Below are positions 54,712 to 63,488 of a stretch of DNA of 64,000 bases, piece by piece; position 1 is the first letter of the stretch, and each line of letters begins with the position of its first letter. The notes beneath the pieces are model-generated. The model saw only the letters and a program-made list of their open reading frames with translations. It ran no database searches and was not told the origin of the DNA. The translations under genes and the position numbers were made by a program. The DNA is from Alphaproteobacteria bacterium (GTDB taxonomy: Bacteria > Pseudomonadota > Alphaproteobacteria > Caulobacterales > Hyphomonadaceae), in the NCBI GenBank assembly GCA_018827375.1, contig JAHJYW010000032.1, positions 204,401 through 268,400 of the forward strand. Reading direction: 5' to 3'.

Positions 54712-56148
54712 TTAAAGAACCAATGGCGCGATAAAATAGCCGATCAGCGTGATGATCAGGATCCCCATCAGGTTCACCCGCAAGCCGCGCCGCACCATGT
54801 CCTGTATCTTTATCTGGCCCGTGGAGTAGACAATCGCATTCGGTGCCGTCGCCACCGGCAGCATGAACGCGCATGAGGCAGCCACAGCGGCGGGGCCAAG
54901 CAGGCTGGCCGGGGCCATGCCCACAGCCACTGCCAGTGCACCGAGAATAGGTGCCAGCGTTGTCATCGTTGCCACATTGCTCGTCAGCTCCGTCAGGAAG
55001 AGGACCAGCGCGACCACGACGGCAATGAACAGGATTGGCGGGAAAGCCTCCATGATCGACAACTGGTTACCCAGCCATTCCGACAGGCCCGTGCGCGAGA
55101 TGGCATTACCCAGTGCAATGCCGCCGCCGAACAGCACCAGCACGCCCCATGGCAGTCGCTCAGCCTCTTCCCAATTCAGCAGCATCCGCTTTTCGCCGCC
55201 GCCAGCTGGTACGAGGAACATTACAACCGCGCCGGCCATGGCGATCATCATGTCCACTTCGGCGCCGCCGAAGCCGGCCAGCGTGCTCCAGCCCATGGCG
55301 TCCAGCAGGTCGACAACCCAAAGCCGCGACACCCAGAGCAAGGCCACGAAACCAAAGACGATGGCCGCACGCATTTCGGGCTGGGTCATGCCACCGAGGG
55401 CAATCTTGTCCTTGCGAACCCGGTCCAGCACGTCCTGTCCGCCGCTGAATTTCGGCAGTGCCCGCGTCAGGATCCACCAGGCCGTCGGAACCATGAGCGC
55501 CGCCGCTGGTACGCCAAAGGCCATCCATTGCGGGAAGCCGATATTGCCGCCCATTTCGGCCTGCAGCCAGTTGATCGCAATCAGGTTTGTCGGCGTCCCG
55601 ATGGGGGTCGCGACACCACCAATGGAGGCCGCATAGCAGATGCCAAGCAAAAGGGCCGTGGCGAACCGTCCGCTCTTGTCGCCGAGCGTCTGCGCCGCTG
55701 AGAGCGCAATCGGCATCATCATGAGTGTCGTTGCCGAGTTGGATATCCACATCGACAGGAGCGCCGTCGCCAGCATGAACCCGAAGATGAGCGCCTTGGG
55801 CGCCGCTCCAACGCGCGAGATCACGTTGAGCGCGATCCGCTTGTGCAGGTCCCAGCGCTCGATGCCCATGGCAATGATGAACCCGCCCAGCAGAAGCAGG
55901 ACGATATAATTTGCATAATCCGCGCCGACCTGTCTGGGCGACCCAGCGTCGATCAGCGGCAGGATTACGAGCGGCAGCAGCGATGTCGCCGGAATCGGGA
56001 TCGCCTCTGTCGCCCACCATGTGGCCATCAGAACCATCAGGGCGCCCGTGTACCAGGCCGCTGTGGTCAGGCCGTCAGGTGGGCCGACTAGCAGCATGAT
56101 CCCGGCCAATACTGGTCCGAGGATCAGTCCGATCTTTTGTGCCCCCAT
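54712..56148 (-). CDS. Sodium/dicarboxylate symporter, DASS (SLC13) family
   Basis: 478 residues with about 11 membrane helices. Family signatures include WWATEAIPIPATSLLPLVILPL, SNSATTLMMMPIALSAA (the SNT substrate motif), GGVATPIGTPTNLIAIN and LTELTSNVATMTTLAPIL (second SNxA/T motif). It imports C4 or longer dicarboxylates, or related anions such as sulfate, with sodium. Its position 7 bases downstream of the metC-like gene (same strand) makes a link to sulfur or amino-acid metabolism possible. Confidence 0.92.
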   Translation of the reverse strand: MGAQKIGLILGPVLAGIMLLVGPPDGLTTAAWYTGALMVLMATWWATEAIPIPATSLLPLVILPLIDAGSPRQVGADYANYIVLLLLGGFIIAMGIERWDLHKRIALNVISRVGAAPKALIFGFMLATALLSMWISNSATTLMMMPIALSAAQTLGDKSGRFATALLLGICYAASIGGVATPIGTPTNLIAINWLQAEMGGNIGFPQWMAFGVPAAALMVPTAWWILTRALPKFSGGQDVLDRVRKDKIALGGMTQPEMRAAIVFGFVALLWVSRLWVVDLLDAMGWSTLAGFGGAEVDMMIAMAGAVVMFLVPAGGGEKRMLLNWEEAERLPWGVLVLFGGGIALGNAISRTGLSEWLGNQLSIMEAFPPILFIAVVVALVLFLTELTSNVATMTTLAPILGALAVAVGMAPASLLGPAAVAASCAFMLPVATAPNAIVYSTGQIKIQDMVRRGLRVNLMGILIITLIGYFIAPLVL

Positions 56149-56155
56149 AGTGCGT

Positions 56156-57310
56156 TCAGCTCCCCGTCATGGCCTTGAAGCCCGCTGTAAGGTCCGCGAC
56201 GAGATCGTCAACGGCCTCCAGTCCAATATGTATGCGCAGCAATGGGCCGGATCGGGTCGCGGTCCAGCTGCCCTGCATGCGCGTCAATTGGTGGTCGCAC
56301 GGAATGATCAGGCTCTCAAAGCCTCCCCATGAGAATCCCATGGAAAACAGGTGCATTGCCTCGAAAAAGCGTTCCAGACCGCCTTCAGGCACCGGATTGA
56401 GGACGATTCCGAACAATCCGTTCGATCCGCTGAAATCGCGCTGCCACAGGGCATGATCCGGATGCGAGGGCAGGGCGGGGTTCAGCACCTCGGCGACCTC
56501 CGGCCGCGATTCGAGCCATTCGGATATGGCGAGCCCAGCAGCCTCATGCGCTTTCAGGCGTGTCTTCAGCGTGCGCAGGCCGCGTACGCACAGATAGGCA
56601 TCGTCCGGGGCGAGACTGATACCCCAGTCCTCGGCCAAGGCTTCGAGCCGTCCGGCCATGGCATTGTCACGGGTCATCACCGCGCCGCCGAAGGCATCGG
56701 AATGGCCCGCAGGGTATTTCGTTAGCGCCTGTGCCGACAGGTCGACGCCGAGCGCCAGCGGCTGATGATGCAGCCCGGCGCCCCACGTATTGTCCATGAT
56801 CGTGCGGATGCCGCGCGCCTTGGCCACCTCAACAATGGCAGGCGTGTCGCTCACTTCAAACGTCAGCGATCCCGGCGATTCCAGGAATATCGCCTTGGTA
56901 TTCTCCTGGATCAGGTCGGCGATCCCGGCGCCGATGCGCGGATCATAGCGGTCTGTCTTCACGCCCATGGCTGGCAGGCGGCGCTCGCAAAAACGGGCGG
57001 TCGGGCCATAGGAGGAGTCCGGGAAGAGCAGATGGTCGCCATTGCGCACACAGCTGGCAATTGCCAGCGTGCAGGCTTGCAAGCCATTGGCGGCGAGACG
57101 CGTATACGTCGCGCCCTCCAGCTCGCACATTGCGGCTTCCAGTTCGCGGTGTACCGTGAGGCCCATGCGGCCATAGGTGGGTTTCGGCCCATACAGGGCG
57201 TCTTCCGTACTGAACAGCACCGTGGATGCGCGCTCGACGGGCGGGTTGACGGTCACTCGTCCCAGCCGGTCGCGCCGTGTGTGGATCAGCCGCGTTTCAA
57301 GGTGCTTCAT
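56156..57310 (-). CDS. metC: Cystathionine beta-lyase-like PLP enzyme
   Basis: 384 residues from the ATG at 57310. Cys/Met metabolism PLP-enzyme motifs: NPPVERASTVLFS, TYGRMGLTVHRELEAAMCEL, IMDNTWGAGLHHQPLALGVD and LTKYPAGHSDAFGGAVMT (PLP Lys). The MetC type splits cystathionine to homocysteine, though the family also makes the reverse reactions. The start shares one base (TGATG) with the stop of sseA, so it is tightly coupled in the cysK-sseA-metC operon. Confidence 0.88.
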   Translation of the reverse strand: MKHLETRLIHTRRDRLGRVTVNPPVERASTVLFSTEDALYGPKPTYGRMGLTVHRELEAAMCELEGATYTRLAANGLQACTLAIASCVRNGDHLLFPDSSYGPTARFCERRLPAMGVKTDRYDPRIGAGIADLIQENTKAIFLESPGSLTFEVSDTPAIVEVAKARGIRTIMDNTWGAGLHHQPLALGVDLSAQALTKYPAGHSDAFGGAVMTRDNAMAGRLEALAEDWGISLAPDDAYLCVRGLRTLKTRLKAHEAAGLAISEWLESRPEVAEVLNPALPSHPDHALWQRDFSGSNGLFGIVLNPVPEGGLERFFEAMHLFSMGFSWGGFESLIIPCDHQLTRMQGSWTATRSGPLLRIHIGLEAVDDLVADLTAGFKAMTGS

Positions 57311-58152
57311 CAGGCTTCCGTGGCAATCGGGCGCGAAGGATCGGAGGCCCACTCAGTCCACGATCCGTCATAGACAGCGACATCCCAGTTGCCGAGACGG
57401 GCAAGGGCGAGCGCCGTGATGGCTGCCGTGACGCCCGAACCGCAGGTCGTGACCGTCGGTCCCATCGGGTCCTTGAACAGTTCAGCCAGCTTGCTGGCGG
57501 GTTTCATATGGCCGTCTTCGGTGGTCAGCGCGCTGCCGGGCAGGTTCACGCTGCCGGGAATGTGGCCTGATTTCAGGCCTTCACGCGGCTCCGGCACACG
57601 GCCGAAAAACCGCCCGTCCGGCCGGGCATCGATAATGGACAGGCGTGCCTTGCCGACAGCCTTTTCCAGACCTGCCGTGTCCATCACGAGATCGCTGCGC
57701 ACGCGCGGCGTGAAATGGCGCTCGCTGACAATGGGCGGCATGTCTTCGAGTCCACCGCCGGCGGCCACCCATGCGGCCAGACCGCCATCCAGGACGTGTA
57801 CGTCGGTATGGCCCATCACGCGCAACATCCACCAGACGCGGGCCGAGGCGAAGAAGCGGTTCTGGTCGTAGACAACGATCCGGTTGCCATCGCCGACACC
57901 CAGCTTGCGAATGCGCGAAGAGAACTTCACGGCATCCGGCAGCATGTGCGGGTAGGGCGATGAATCATCGGCGACGTGGTCAATATCGAAATGCGTGGCG
58001 CCGGGAATGTGGCCGCGCGCCCAGGCCTGCCGTCCCGTTTCGGGCGGATTGGTGAATTCGGCAAAATAGGTCGCGTCCAGTACGCGAACATCCGGTGCAT
58101 CAAAGTTCTTTATCAGCCATTCGGCGCTGACGAGGGGATCGCCCGACTCCAT
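57310..58152 (-). CDS. sseA: 3-mercaptopyruvate sulfurtransferase
   Basis: 280 residues with two rhodanese domains. The active-site loop is VTTCGSGVTAAITALAL (CGSGVTA is the mercaptopyruvate type), and the N-terminal domain has VRVLDATYFAEF and ARGHIPGATHFDIDHV. It transfers sulfur from 3-mercaptopyruvate to thiols or cyanide. It begins on the base after the stop of cysK and overlaps metC by one base. Confidence 0.9.
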   Translation of the reverse strand: MESGDPLVSAEWLIKNFDAPDVRVLDATYFAEFTNPPETGRQAWARGHIPGATHFDIDHVADDSSPYPHMLPDAVKFSSRIRKLGVGDGNRIVVYDQNRFFASARVWWMLRVMGHTDVHVLDGGLAAWVAAGGGLEDMPPIVSERHFTPRVRSDLVMDTAGLEKAVGKARLSIIDARPDGRFFGRVPEPREGLKSGHIPGSVNLPGSALTTEDGHMKPASKLAELFKDPMGPTVTTCGSGVTAAITALALARLGNWDVAVYDGSWTEWASDPSRPIATEA

Positions 58153-59160
58153 CTATTTCGTCTCCATCCACGGTGGCACCGGCAGCTCCTTCGACCGAAG
58201 GAATTCCGGATTGTAAAGTTTCGATTGGTACCTGTTGCCATAGTCGCACAGCACCGTCACGATCGTATGGCCGGGGCCCATGTCACGCGCCATTTTGACG
58301 GCGCCTGCCACATTGATACCGGCTGAACCGCCAAGGCATAGCCCTTCGGTCTGCACGAGGTCGAAAAGCACGTGAAGGGCTTCGGCATCGCTGCATCTGT
58401 AGGCACGGTCGACTTCAATGCCTTCCAGATTGGCCGTGATCCGTCCCTGGCCGATGCCTTCGGTGATTGATGTGCCTTCAGATTTCAGCTCGCCGTTCGT
58501 GAAGTATTCGTACATCGCGGCGCCGCCGGGATCGGCGAGGCCGATCTGAACGGACTTGCGCTTCTCCTTTAGCGCCATGGAGACACCGCCCAGCGTGCCG
58601 CCCGACCCGACCGCACAGATGAAGCCGTCCAGCTTGCCGTCGGTCTGGTTCCAGATCTCCTGGCCGGTCGTGTCGAAGTGCGCCTTGCGGTTCGACACAT
58701 TGTCGAACTGGTTGGCCCAGATGGCACCATTTGGCTCGGATTTGGCGAGGTCTTCGGCTAGGCGGCCGGAAAACTTGATGTAATTGTTCGGATTGGCATA
58801 GGGCACGGCATCCACTTCGATCAGCTCGGCGCCGAGCAGGCGGATAGCGTCCTTTTTTTCCTGGCTTTGGGTGCGCGGCATCACGATCACGACACGATAA
58901 CCCAGCGCAGCGCCCACCAGGGCAAGCCCGATGCCTGTATTGCCAGCGGTACCTTCGACAATGGTGCCGCCCGGCTTGAGCTGTCCGGCCGCTTCGGCAT
59001 CCCGCACAATGCCCAGCGCAGGCCGGTCTTTCACCGACTGTCCGGGGTTGAGAAACTCGCATTTACCGAGGATTTCGCACCCCGTTTCATCAGAAACCTT
59101 GTTTAGGCGGAGGAGCGGCGTATTTCCGATCAGATCAATGACGGAGCGGTGTGTGGTCAT
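58153..59160 (-). CDS. cysK: Cysteine synthase (O-acetylserine sulfhydrylase)
   Basis: 335 residues. It makes cysteine from O-acetylserine and sulfide with PLP. The PLP-binding Lys is in GQSVKDRPALGIV, and the substrate loop in VEGTAGNTGIGLALVGAALG. The C-terminal GLCLGGSAGINVAGAVK binds the phosphate of PLP. It is the first gene of the operon with sseA and metC and probably feeds both. A 14-base palindrome lies upstream in the divergent gap with the ChrR-like gene. Confidence 0.93.
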   Translation of the reverse strand: MTTHRSVIDLIGNTPLLRLNKVSDETGCEILGKCEFLNPGQSVKDRPALGIVRDAEAAGQLKPGGTIVEGTAGNTGIGLALVGAALGYRVVIVMPRTQSQEKKDAIRLLGAELIEVDAVPYANPNNYIKFSGRLAEDLAKSEPNGAIWANQFDNVSNRKAHFDTTGQEIWNQTDGKLDGFICAVGSGGTLGGVSMALKEKRKSVQIGLADPGGAAMYEYFTNGELKSEGTSITEGIGQGRITANLEGIEVDRAYRCSDAEALHVLFDLVQTEGLCLGGSAGINVAGAVKMARDMGPGHTIVTVLCDYGNRYQSKLYNPEFLRSKELPVPPWMETK

Positions 59161-59241
59161 GCGGGTAGGTCCGGTTTGTTAGAGGCGGCAATGCCCGGTC
59201 AAGCTAGGGTGCAGCGGGCCAATGCACAACTGCTGCAGGCG

Positions 59242-59255
59242 CACTTGCGCAAGTG
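59242..59255. promoter_or_regulatory. 14-base perfect palindrome upstream of cysK
   Basis: CACTTGCGCAAGTG lies in the 163-base divergent gap, 81 bases upstream of the cysK start and 68 bases before the ChrR-like gene. Perfect symmetry suggests a dimeric regulator site or a hairpin. The regulator is not identifiable here. Confidence 0.5.
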
Positions 59256-59323
59256 ATCCATACGGCTATTCGCCCCGTAGAAGGCATTGAAGACTTATTT
59301 TACCACGGGACACACGCTTGCCG

Positions 59324-59872
59324 ATGACCGAATCCTACACCTCTTTCATGATGGATCATGCTGCCGGCAATCATGTCGGCGCGCTGGAAATCGCCGGTGA
59401 CATGCACATGTTGCTCAATCCGGCTGGTGCCGAGACAGCCTGGCTCTGGTCGGTTGTTGGCGGCGCTATGCTTGAACAGCAGCCTGAGCCCACACAGACG
59501 TCTCCGCGCAAGGCATTGCCTCGCAAGTCCAGCAGGGTTGCTGAAAGCGCCCGCGAGCTGCTTGAAATGGCCGACTCGTCCCTGAAATGGAAACGCGGTA
59601 TTTCCGGCATTTCCTACGCTACCACCGGCACAAGCGGCGCAAAGTTCATGAAGCTGCAGCCTGGCCAGTCAGCCCCTGCCCACGGGCATGGCGGGCTGGA
59701 GGCGACGGTTGTGCTTGCCGGCCAGTTCACTGACGGCCATGGTGTCTATACGCGCGGCGACCTCGTTCTCGGTGAGCCGGGCAAGCGCCATAAGCCTGCC
59801 GCCGTCGGGGATGAGACGTGTATCTGTTTCGTCGCTGAAACCAGCAACCCGCTCTGGAACCTGTTCCGATGA
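59324..59872 (+). CDS. ChrR-like cupin protein lacking the zinc-finger cysteines
   Basis: 182 residues from the ATG at 59324 (the TTG at 59318 is less likely). It aligns by pattern with ChrR anti-sigma factors: an N-terminal helical part with MDHAAGNHVGALEIAGDMHMLL, then a cupin domain with PAHGHGGLEATVVLAGQFTDG and GEPGKRHKP, retaining the expected metal histidines and glutamate. In ChrR the helical part has H-x3-C-x2-C for zinc; here the same spacing from the His reads Asn and Gly, so both cysteines are gone. No ECF sigma gene is adjacent. It may keep the cupin sensor role without binding a sigma factor. Confidence 0.65.
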   Translation: MTESYTSFMMDHAAGNHVGALEIAGDMHMLLNPAGAETAWLWSVVGGAMLEQQPEPTQTSPRKALPRKSSRVAESARELLEMADSSLKWKRGISGISYATTGTSGAKFMKLQPGQSAPAHGHGGLEATVVLAGQFTDGHGVYTRGDLVLGEPGKRHKPAAVGDETCICFVAETSNPLWNLFR

Positions 59873-60564
59873 TCCGCCAAGCCGTCTCCGCACTCGCGCT
59901 CACTTTGCTGGCTGTACCAGCCTGGGCTGACAACACGCCGGCGCCATCGCCGGCAACCACCATGGATGCGCCATCATGGCAGCCGAAGAATGGTGACAGG
60001 ATCGCCTTCGATGTCCTGCGAAAGGGCAAGCCATTCGGCACCCACACGGTCTCGTTTGCGGTCGATCCCGATGGCACGCTGACGGCAACGACCGATGTGC
60101 GCCTGAAGGCCGGGCTCGGCCCGATCACGGTTTTTCGCTATGAACTCGATGCTACCGAGACATGGAAAGACGGCACACTTGTCGCCCTGAAAGGCGCCGT
60201 GGATGACGATGGCAAGGATGGCACCGTCACCGCCGCCCGCGAAGGCGATGTGCTTGAGGTCAAAGGCACGGAATATACAGGCGAGGCGCCTCTCGGCATT
60301 CTGCCGTCCAGCCACTGGAATTTCGCGCAGACCACCGCAAAGCAGCTGCTGTCCACCGAGGATGGCGAACTGCTCAAGGTCAAGGTCATCGACAAGGGCA
60401 TGGACACCGTTTCCGTCGCCGGCGAGTCGGTGGAGGCCCGCCACTATCTCATGGATTCAGCCATCGATGTCGACCTCTGGTATGATGACCAGGGCCGCTG
60501 GGTGAAGCTCTCCTTCGTGGCGCGCGACCAGCAGATCGACTACGTCCTGACCCAGCCTTACTAA
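59869..60564 (+). CDS. Secreted protein, DUF6134-like
   Basis: 231 residues with a signal peptide (SALALTLLAVPAWADN). The mature part is a beta-rich domain: GDRIAFDVLRKGKPFGTHTVSFAVDPDG, FRYELDATETWKDGTLVAL and a C-terminal DVDLWYDDQGRWVKLSFVARD. These are the landmarks of the DUF6134 or DUF3108 type, of unknown function, possibly lipid or glycolipid related. Its start overlaps the ChrR-like gene by 4 bases (ATGA), so the two are co-translated. It converges with the AsmA gene. Confidence 0.7.
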   Translation: MIRQAVSALALTLLAVPAWADNTPAPSPATTMDAPSWQPKNGDRIAFDVLRKGKPFGTHTVSFAVDPDGTLTATTDVRLKAGLGPITVFRYELDATETWKDGTLVALKGAVDDDGKDGTVTAAREGDVLEVKGTEYTGEAPLGILPSSHWNFAQTTAKQLLSTEDGELLKVKVIDKGMDTVSVAGESVEARHYLMDSAIDVDLWYDDQGRWVKLSFVARDQQIDYVLTQPY

Positions 60565-60581
60565 GCCTGCAACCGGACGGG

Positions 60582-63125
60582 CTAGTTGCTCTCCGGCGTC
60601 GCTGGCTCTTCCTTCTTTTTCTTCTTGTTGAACAAACCGCCCAGCGCATCGCGCGCTGCCTGCTCGGCCGCATCCTCAATGGTGGGGGTCTTGGTCGCGG
60701 GCTGGCTGCCATCGGTCGCCGGTGCCGTTTGGGTCTGGTTTCCGCCGAGCACCGCGCCGAGGATTGAGCCGGCATCGCCGCCGATCTTGCCGGTCAGCTC
60801 ATCCTTCAGCTTGTTGCCGAGTTCCGCCTTGAGGGCAGACTGGATGCCCGACGTATCCGGCGATACCTTCAGGTTTGTCCACGCGCCGGAGATGCGCACG
60901 GGTACAGGAATCCCGTTCAGCTGGATGACACTGCCGTCGCCCTGGCCCTTCTTGTCGACACTCGTCGCAAGACGCATGTCCAGTGCCTGGCCGCCGAGAT
61001 TGATCTGGCCGGAGCCGTCAATGCCGAGCACGGGGTTGATCAGTTTCATCAGGTCAACGTTCGCTACGCCGTCCGTGATCGTGAGCACGGTGTCGAAGCT
61101 GGTGAAGTCCGTCTCTGCCGAAGGCGACAGGGCAGACGAGAAGTCGAGGTTCTTGAGGCTGCCCGTTGTCAGGGCAGTCTGCAGGGACTGCGCACTGCGG
61201 ACCAGTTGCGAGACGTTGAGGCCCTTCAGGGCGCCGTCTGTCAGATTCGTGGTGACCTTGCCGTCAAGCGCGTTGACGATGTCGTAGAGCGAGTTGCCGG
61301 TGGCCGCGCCGGTGACATTGAAGCCGCCGGTGCCGGTCAGCTTGTCGAAGCCTGCCAGCGTTCCCAGCAGGCTCGACATGCCGACGCCGCTGCCATTCAT
61401 CGCAAAATCCACGGCAGGCGTTGCGCCCTGCGCGTTGACGTTCAGCTTTCCGTTCCAGTCGCCGCCGAATGCCTTGAACTGCGACAGGTCGGTGACGAGC
61501 TTGCCGTTGTCGAGCGTCGTGGCGAGCGCGGCATCGGTCAGCTTCACATTGCCGATCGTGAGGGCGCTGGTCCTGATCTTGATATCGGCATCCACCGCTT
61601 TGAGGCCCGCAAGGTCCAGTGGCTCCTTGCTCCAGCCATTGCTGGCCTGTGCCGGCGTTTCTGCCGTGTCGCCTTCACCGAGGAAGGGCGAGAGATCGAG
61701 CGGACCCATGTCGAGATCGCCCGTGATTTTCGGCCGTTCGCCCGTGAGGTCGACGCCTGCCGTACCCTTGCCGGTGATGTCGTCGAGCGTGAGCGTGAGG
61801 CCCGTCAGGCTGAGCTTCTTGAAGCTGCCCTTGATGGCGCTGTCGACCTTGAAGGTTTTCAGCGTCTCGCCGGGTGCCATTTCCACGTCAGCGGCCTTGA
61901 GCAGCGCACGTAGCTCGTTGCTTGAGGCATTGACCTGACCATTGACGCTGCCATCACCGCCAAGGCCCACAGCGCCCATGTAGCTGGCGTTGAGCAGGGC
62001 GCCGGTATGCGTCACATCAAGGTTTGCAAGGTTCAGGGCATCGACCGGGCCAGTGATGCTGCCCTTGATCTCGACACGCTCAAGCGCATCTGCGGCCGGG
62101 AGCTCGATACCCATCTCGGTCGCGATATCCCCTGCTTGCGGCAGCACCGCGGAAAGCTTTCCGTCGACCGTAATGGCCTCACCGAGAGAGACGGAGCCAG
62201 TGTAGCCCGCATCGATCAGTTGGCCCTTGATGGCGAGGGTTTCGAAATTGATCTGCGGCGCCTCCAGCGATCCTGAAAGCGTGGCCTTCATGTCTGCGCC
62301 GCCGAGCGGGGCGACATTGTATGGCATCTCCACGTCCGCGAATTTGGTGAGGTCGAGAATGCTTGGGGCCGACAGGGTGAGGGTGCCCGCGATGGCCGAA
62401 GCGTCGCCCATCGTGATGCTGCCATCATAATTGGCGTTCACAAGAGCGGACTGCAGGGCGAATTTGGCGGAAGCTGGCGTGCCGCTCGTAAGCGCTTCAG
62501 GCGAATCCAGGTCCAGCGTCACATCGAATTTCTCGCCCTGGAACAGGCCGGACCCCTTGATGTCGACAGGCTGGTTCATGGCCTGCATGGAGGCCTGCAG
62601 GTCAAGTTCCTTCAGTTCATATGTGCTGCCGGCGGCATCGTCGCGATAGGTGAGGCTGGCATTCTGCAGCCGCGCCGATGCGATGCCCGCATCAAACCCG
62701 CCACCGGACTGCTCAGGGGTGTCACTGGGTTCGGACGCGGAAGCGAATTCCCAGTTGGCCGTGCCGTCAGCCTTGCGGTGCAGGTCGACACTGGCATCAA
62801 CAAAGGCAATTTCCTGAACATCGACCCGGCGCGACAGAAGCGGCAGCCATTTGACCGATCCGCGCAATTCGCCAGCCTCGATCATGTTCGGACGGTCGAA
62901 CCCTTCCGGGTTGGCCACGGTGACACCGCTAATGCTGGCTGCGATTCGCGGGAAGACCGAGATTTTGACGTCGCCCGTTAGCGTTACATCCCGCTGCAGC
63001 GCATTGGTCGCGGCCTTTTCGATCTGGTTGCGATACACATCCTTGGGCACGAGAAACGGAACCACCAGCGCGGCAACCACCAAAAGGCCAATAAAGCCTG
63101 CGGCAATGAGCAATATACGTTTCAT
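60582..63125 (-). CDS. AsmA-family protein
   Basis: 847 residues. One N-terminal membrane anchor (ILLIAAGFIGLLVVAALVVPFLVP) is followed by the AsmA N-terminal domain (LTGDVKISVFPRIAASISGVTVANPEG) and long repeating beta-rich segments, with the AsmA C-terminal part (GTGGFNVTGAATGNSLYDIVNALDGKV and INLGGQALDMRLATSV). AsmA-like proteins are thought to move or regulate phospholipids between the membranes. The C-terminal tail is basic (NKKKKKEEP). Alone on its transcript, with an intergenic region shared with tRNA-Asp. Confidence 0.9.
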   Translation of the reverse strand: MKRILLIAAGFIGLLVVAALVVPFLVPKDVYRNQIEKAATNALQRDVTLTGDVKISVFPRIAASISGVTVANPEGFDRPNMIEAGELRGSVKWLPLLSRRVDVQEIAFVDASVDLHRKADGTANWEFASASEPSDTPEQSGGGFDAGIASARLQNASLTYRDDAAGSTYELKELDLQASMQAMNQPVDIKGSGLFQGEKFDVTLDLDSPEALTSGTPASAKFALQSALVNANYDGSITMGDASAIAGTLTLSAPSILDLTKFADVEMPYNVAPLGGADMKATLSGSLEAPQINFETLAIKGQLIDAGYTGSVSLGEAITVDGKLSAVLPQAGDIATEMGIELPAADALERVEIKGSITGPVDALNLANLDVTHTGALLNASYMGAVGLGGDGSVNGQVNASSNELRALLKAADVEMAPGETLKTFKVDSAIKGSFKKLSLTGLTLTLDDITGKGTAGVDLTGERPKITGDLDMGPLDLSPFLGEGDTAETPAQASNGWSKEPLDLAGLKAVDADIKIRTSALTIGNVKLTDAALATTLDNGKLVTDLSQFKAFGGDWNGKLNVNAQGATPAVDFAMNGSGVGMSSLLGTLAGFDKLTGTGGFNVTGAATGNSLYDIVNALDGKVTTNLTDGALKGLNVSQLVRSAQSLQTALTTGSLKNLDFSSALSPSAETDFTSFDTVLTITDGVANVDLMKLINPVLGIDGSGQINLGGQALDMRLATSVDKKGQGDGSVIQLNGIPVPVRISGAWTNLKVSPDTSGIQSALKAELGNKLKDELTGKIGGDAGSILGAVLGGNQTQTAPATDGSQPATKTPTIEDAAEQAARDALGGLFNKKKKKEEPATPESN

Positions 63126-63227
63126 GGTGGCGTCCTGTTTCGTGCGTTTCCGGTGAGATAAATGTATAATGTGACCGAGGAATGACCAGAGAATAGCATA
63201 TAATCGAATTTGCCTGACGTTCCTTGC

Positions 63228-63256
63228 TTGACCACCAATCCCTGCTTGATTAGAGA
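63228..63256 (+). promoter_or_regulatory. Promoter for tRNA-Asp
   Basis: TTGACC and TAGAGA are 17 bases apart, placing a start about 27 bases before the mature tRNA end. The -10 is weak but the position fits. Confidence 0.4.
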
Positions 63257-63289
63257 GGCGCTTCGCCGCTTTGCGGTGGAAGAAAATAC

Positions 63290-63366
63290 GCGGGTGTAGC
63301 TCAGTCGGTTAGAGTGCCGGCCTGTCACGCCGGAGGTCGCGGGTTCAAGTCCCGTCACTCGCGCCA
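63290..63366 (+). tRNA. tRNA-Asp (anticodon GTC)
   Basis: 77 bases including the encoded CCA. Acceptor GCGGGTG pairs with CACTCGC (one G-T), the anticodon stem CCGGC/GCCGG encloses CTGTCAC (anticodon GTC), and the T-arm CGGGTTCAAGTCCCG is intact. It is followed by an integrase gene, so its 3' end is very likely the attachment site of an integrated element. Confidence 0.96.
63339..63366 (+). other. Candidate attachment site (att) in the tRNA-Asp 3' end
   Basis: The T-arm and acceptor half of tRNA-Asp, just before an integrase gene that reads away from it, is the usual crossover site of tyrosine-integrase elements. The other att copy is outside this window, so exact limits cannot be seen. Confidence 0.4.
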
Positions 63367-63399
63367 TTTCTCTCGAAATGGACTTCTTATAAGACATTG

Positions 63400-63437
63400 A
63401 AAGCAAACGGATTTAACAGATCCGGTTGCTTTTCTTT
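63400..63437 (+). terminator. Terminator after tRNA-Asp
   Basis: Arms AAAGCAAACGGAT and ATCCGGTTGCTTT pair at 12 of 13 positions around a seven-base loop and end in a T-rich run (TTTCTTTG). This is a good rho-independent terminator, 34 bases past the tRNA. Confidence 0.75.
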
Positions 63438-63488
63438 GTCTGAAATGGCCGGAAATTGTGGACCAAATTGGGACCATTTTGTGGACCA

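Noticed and set aside
59161-59323. Possible SAM-type riboswitch before cysK
   Set aside because: I found no match to the SAM-II core or a pseudoknot; only the palindrome is supported.
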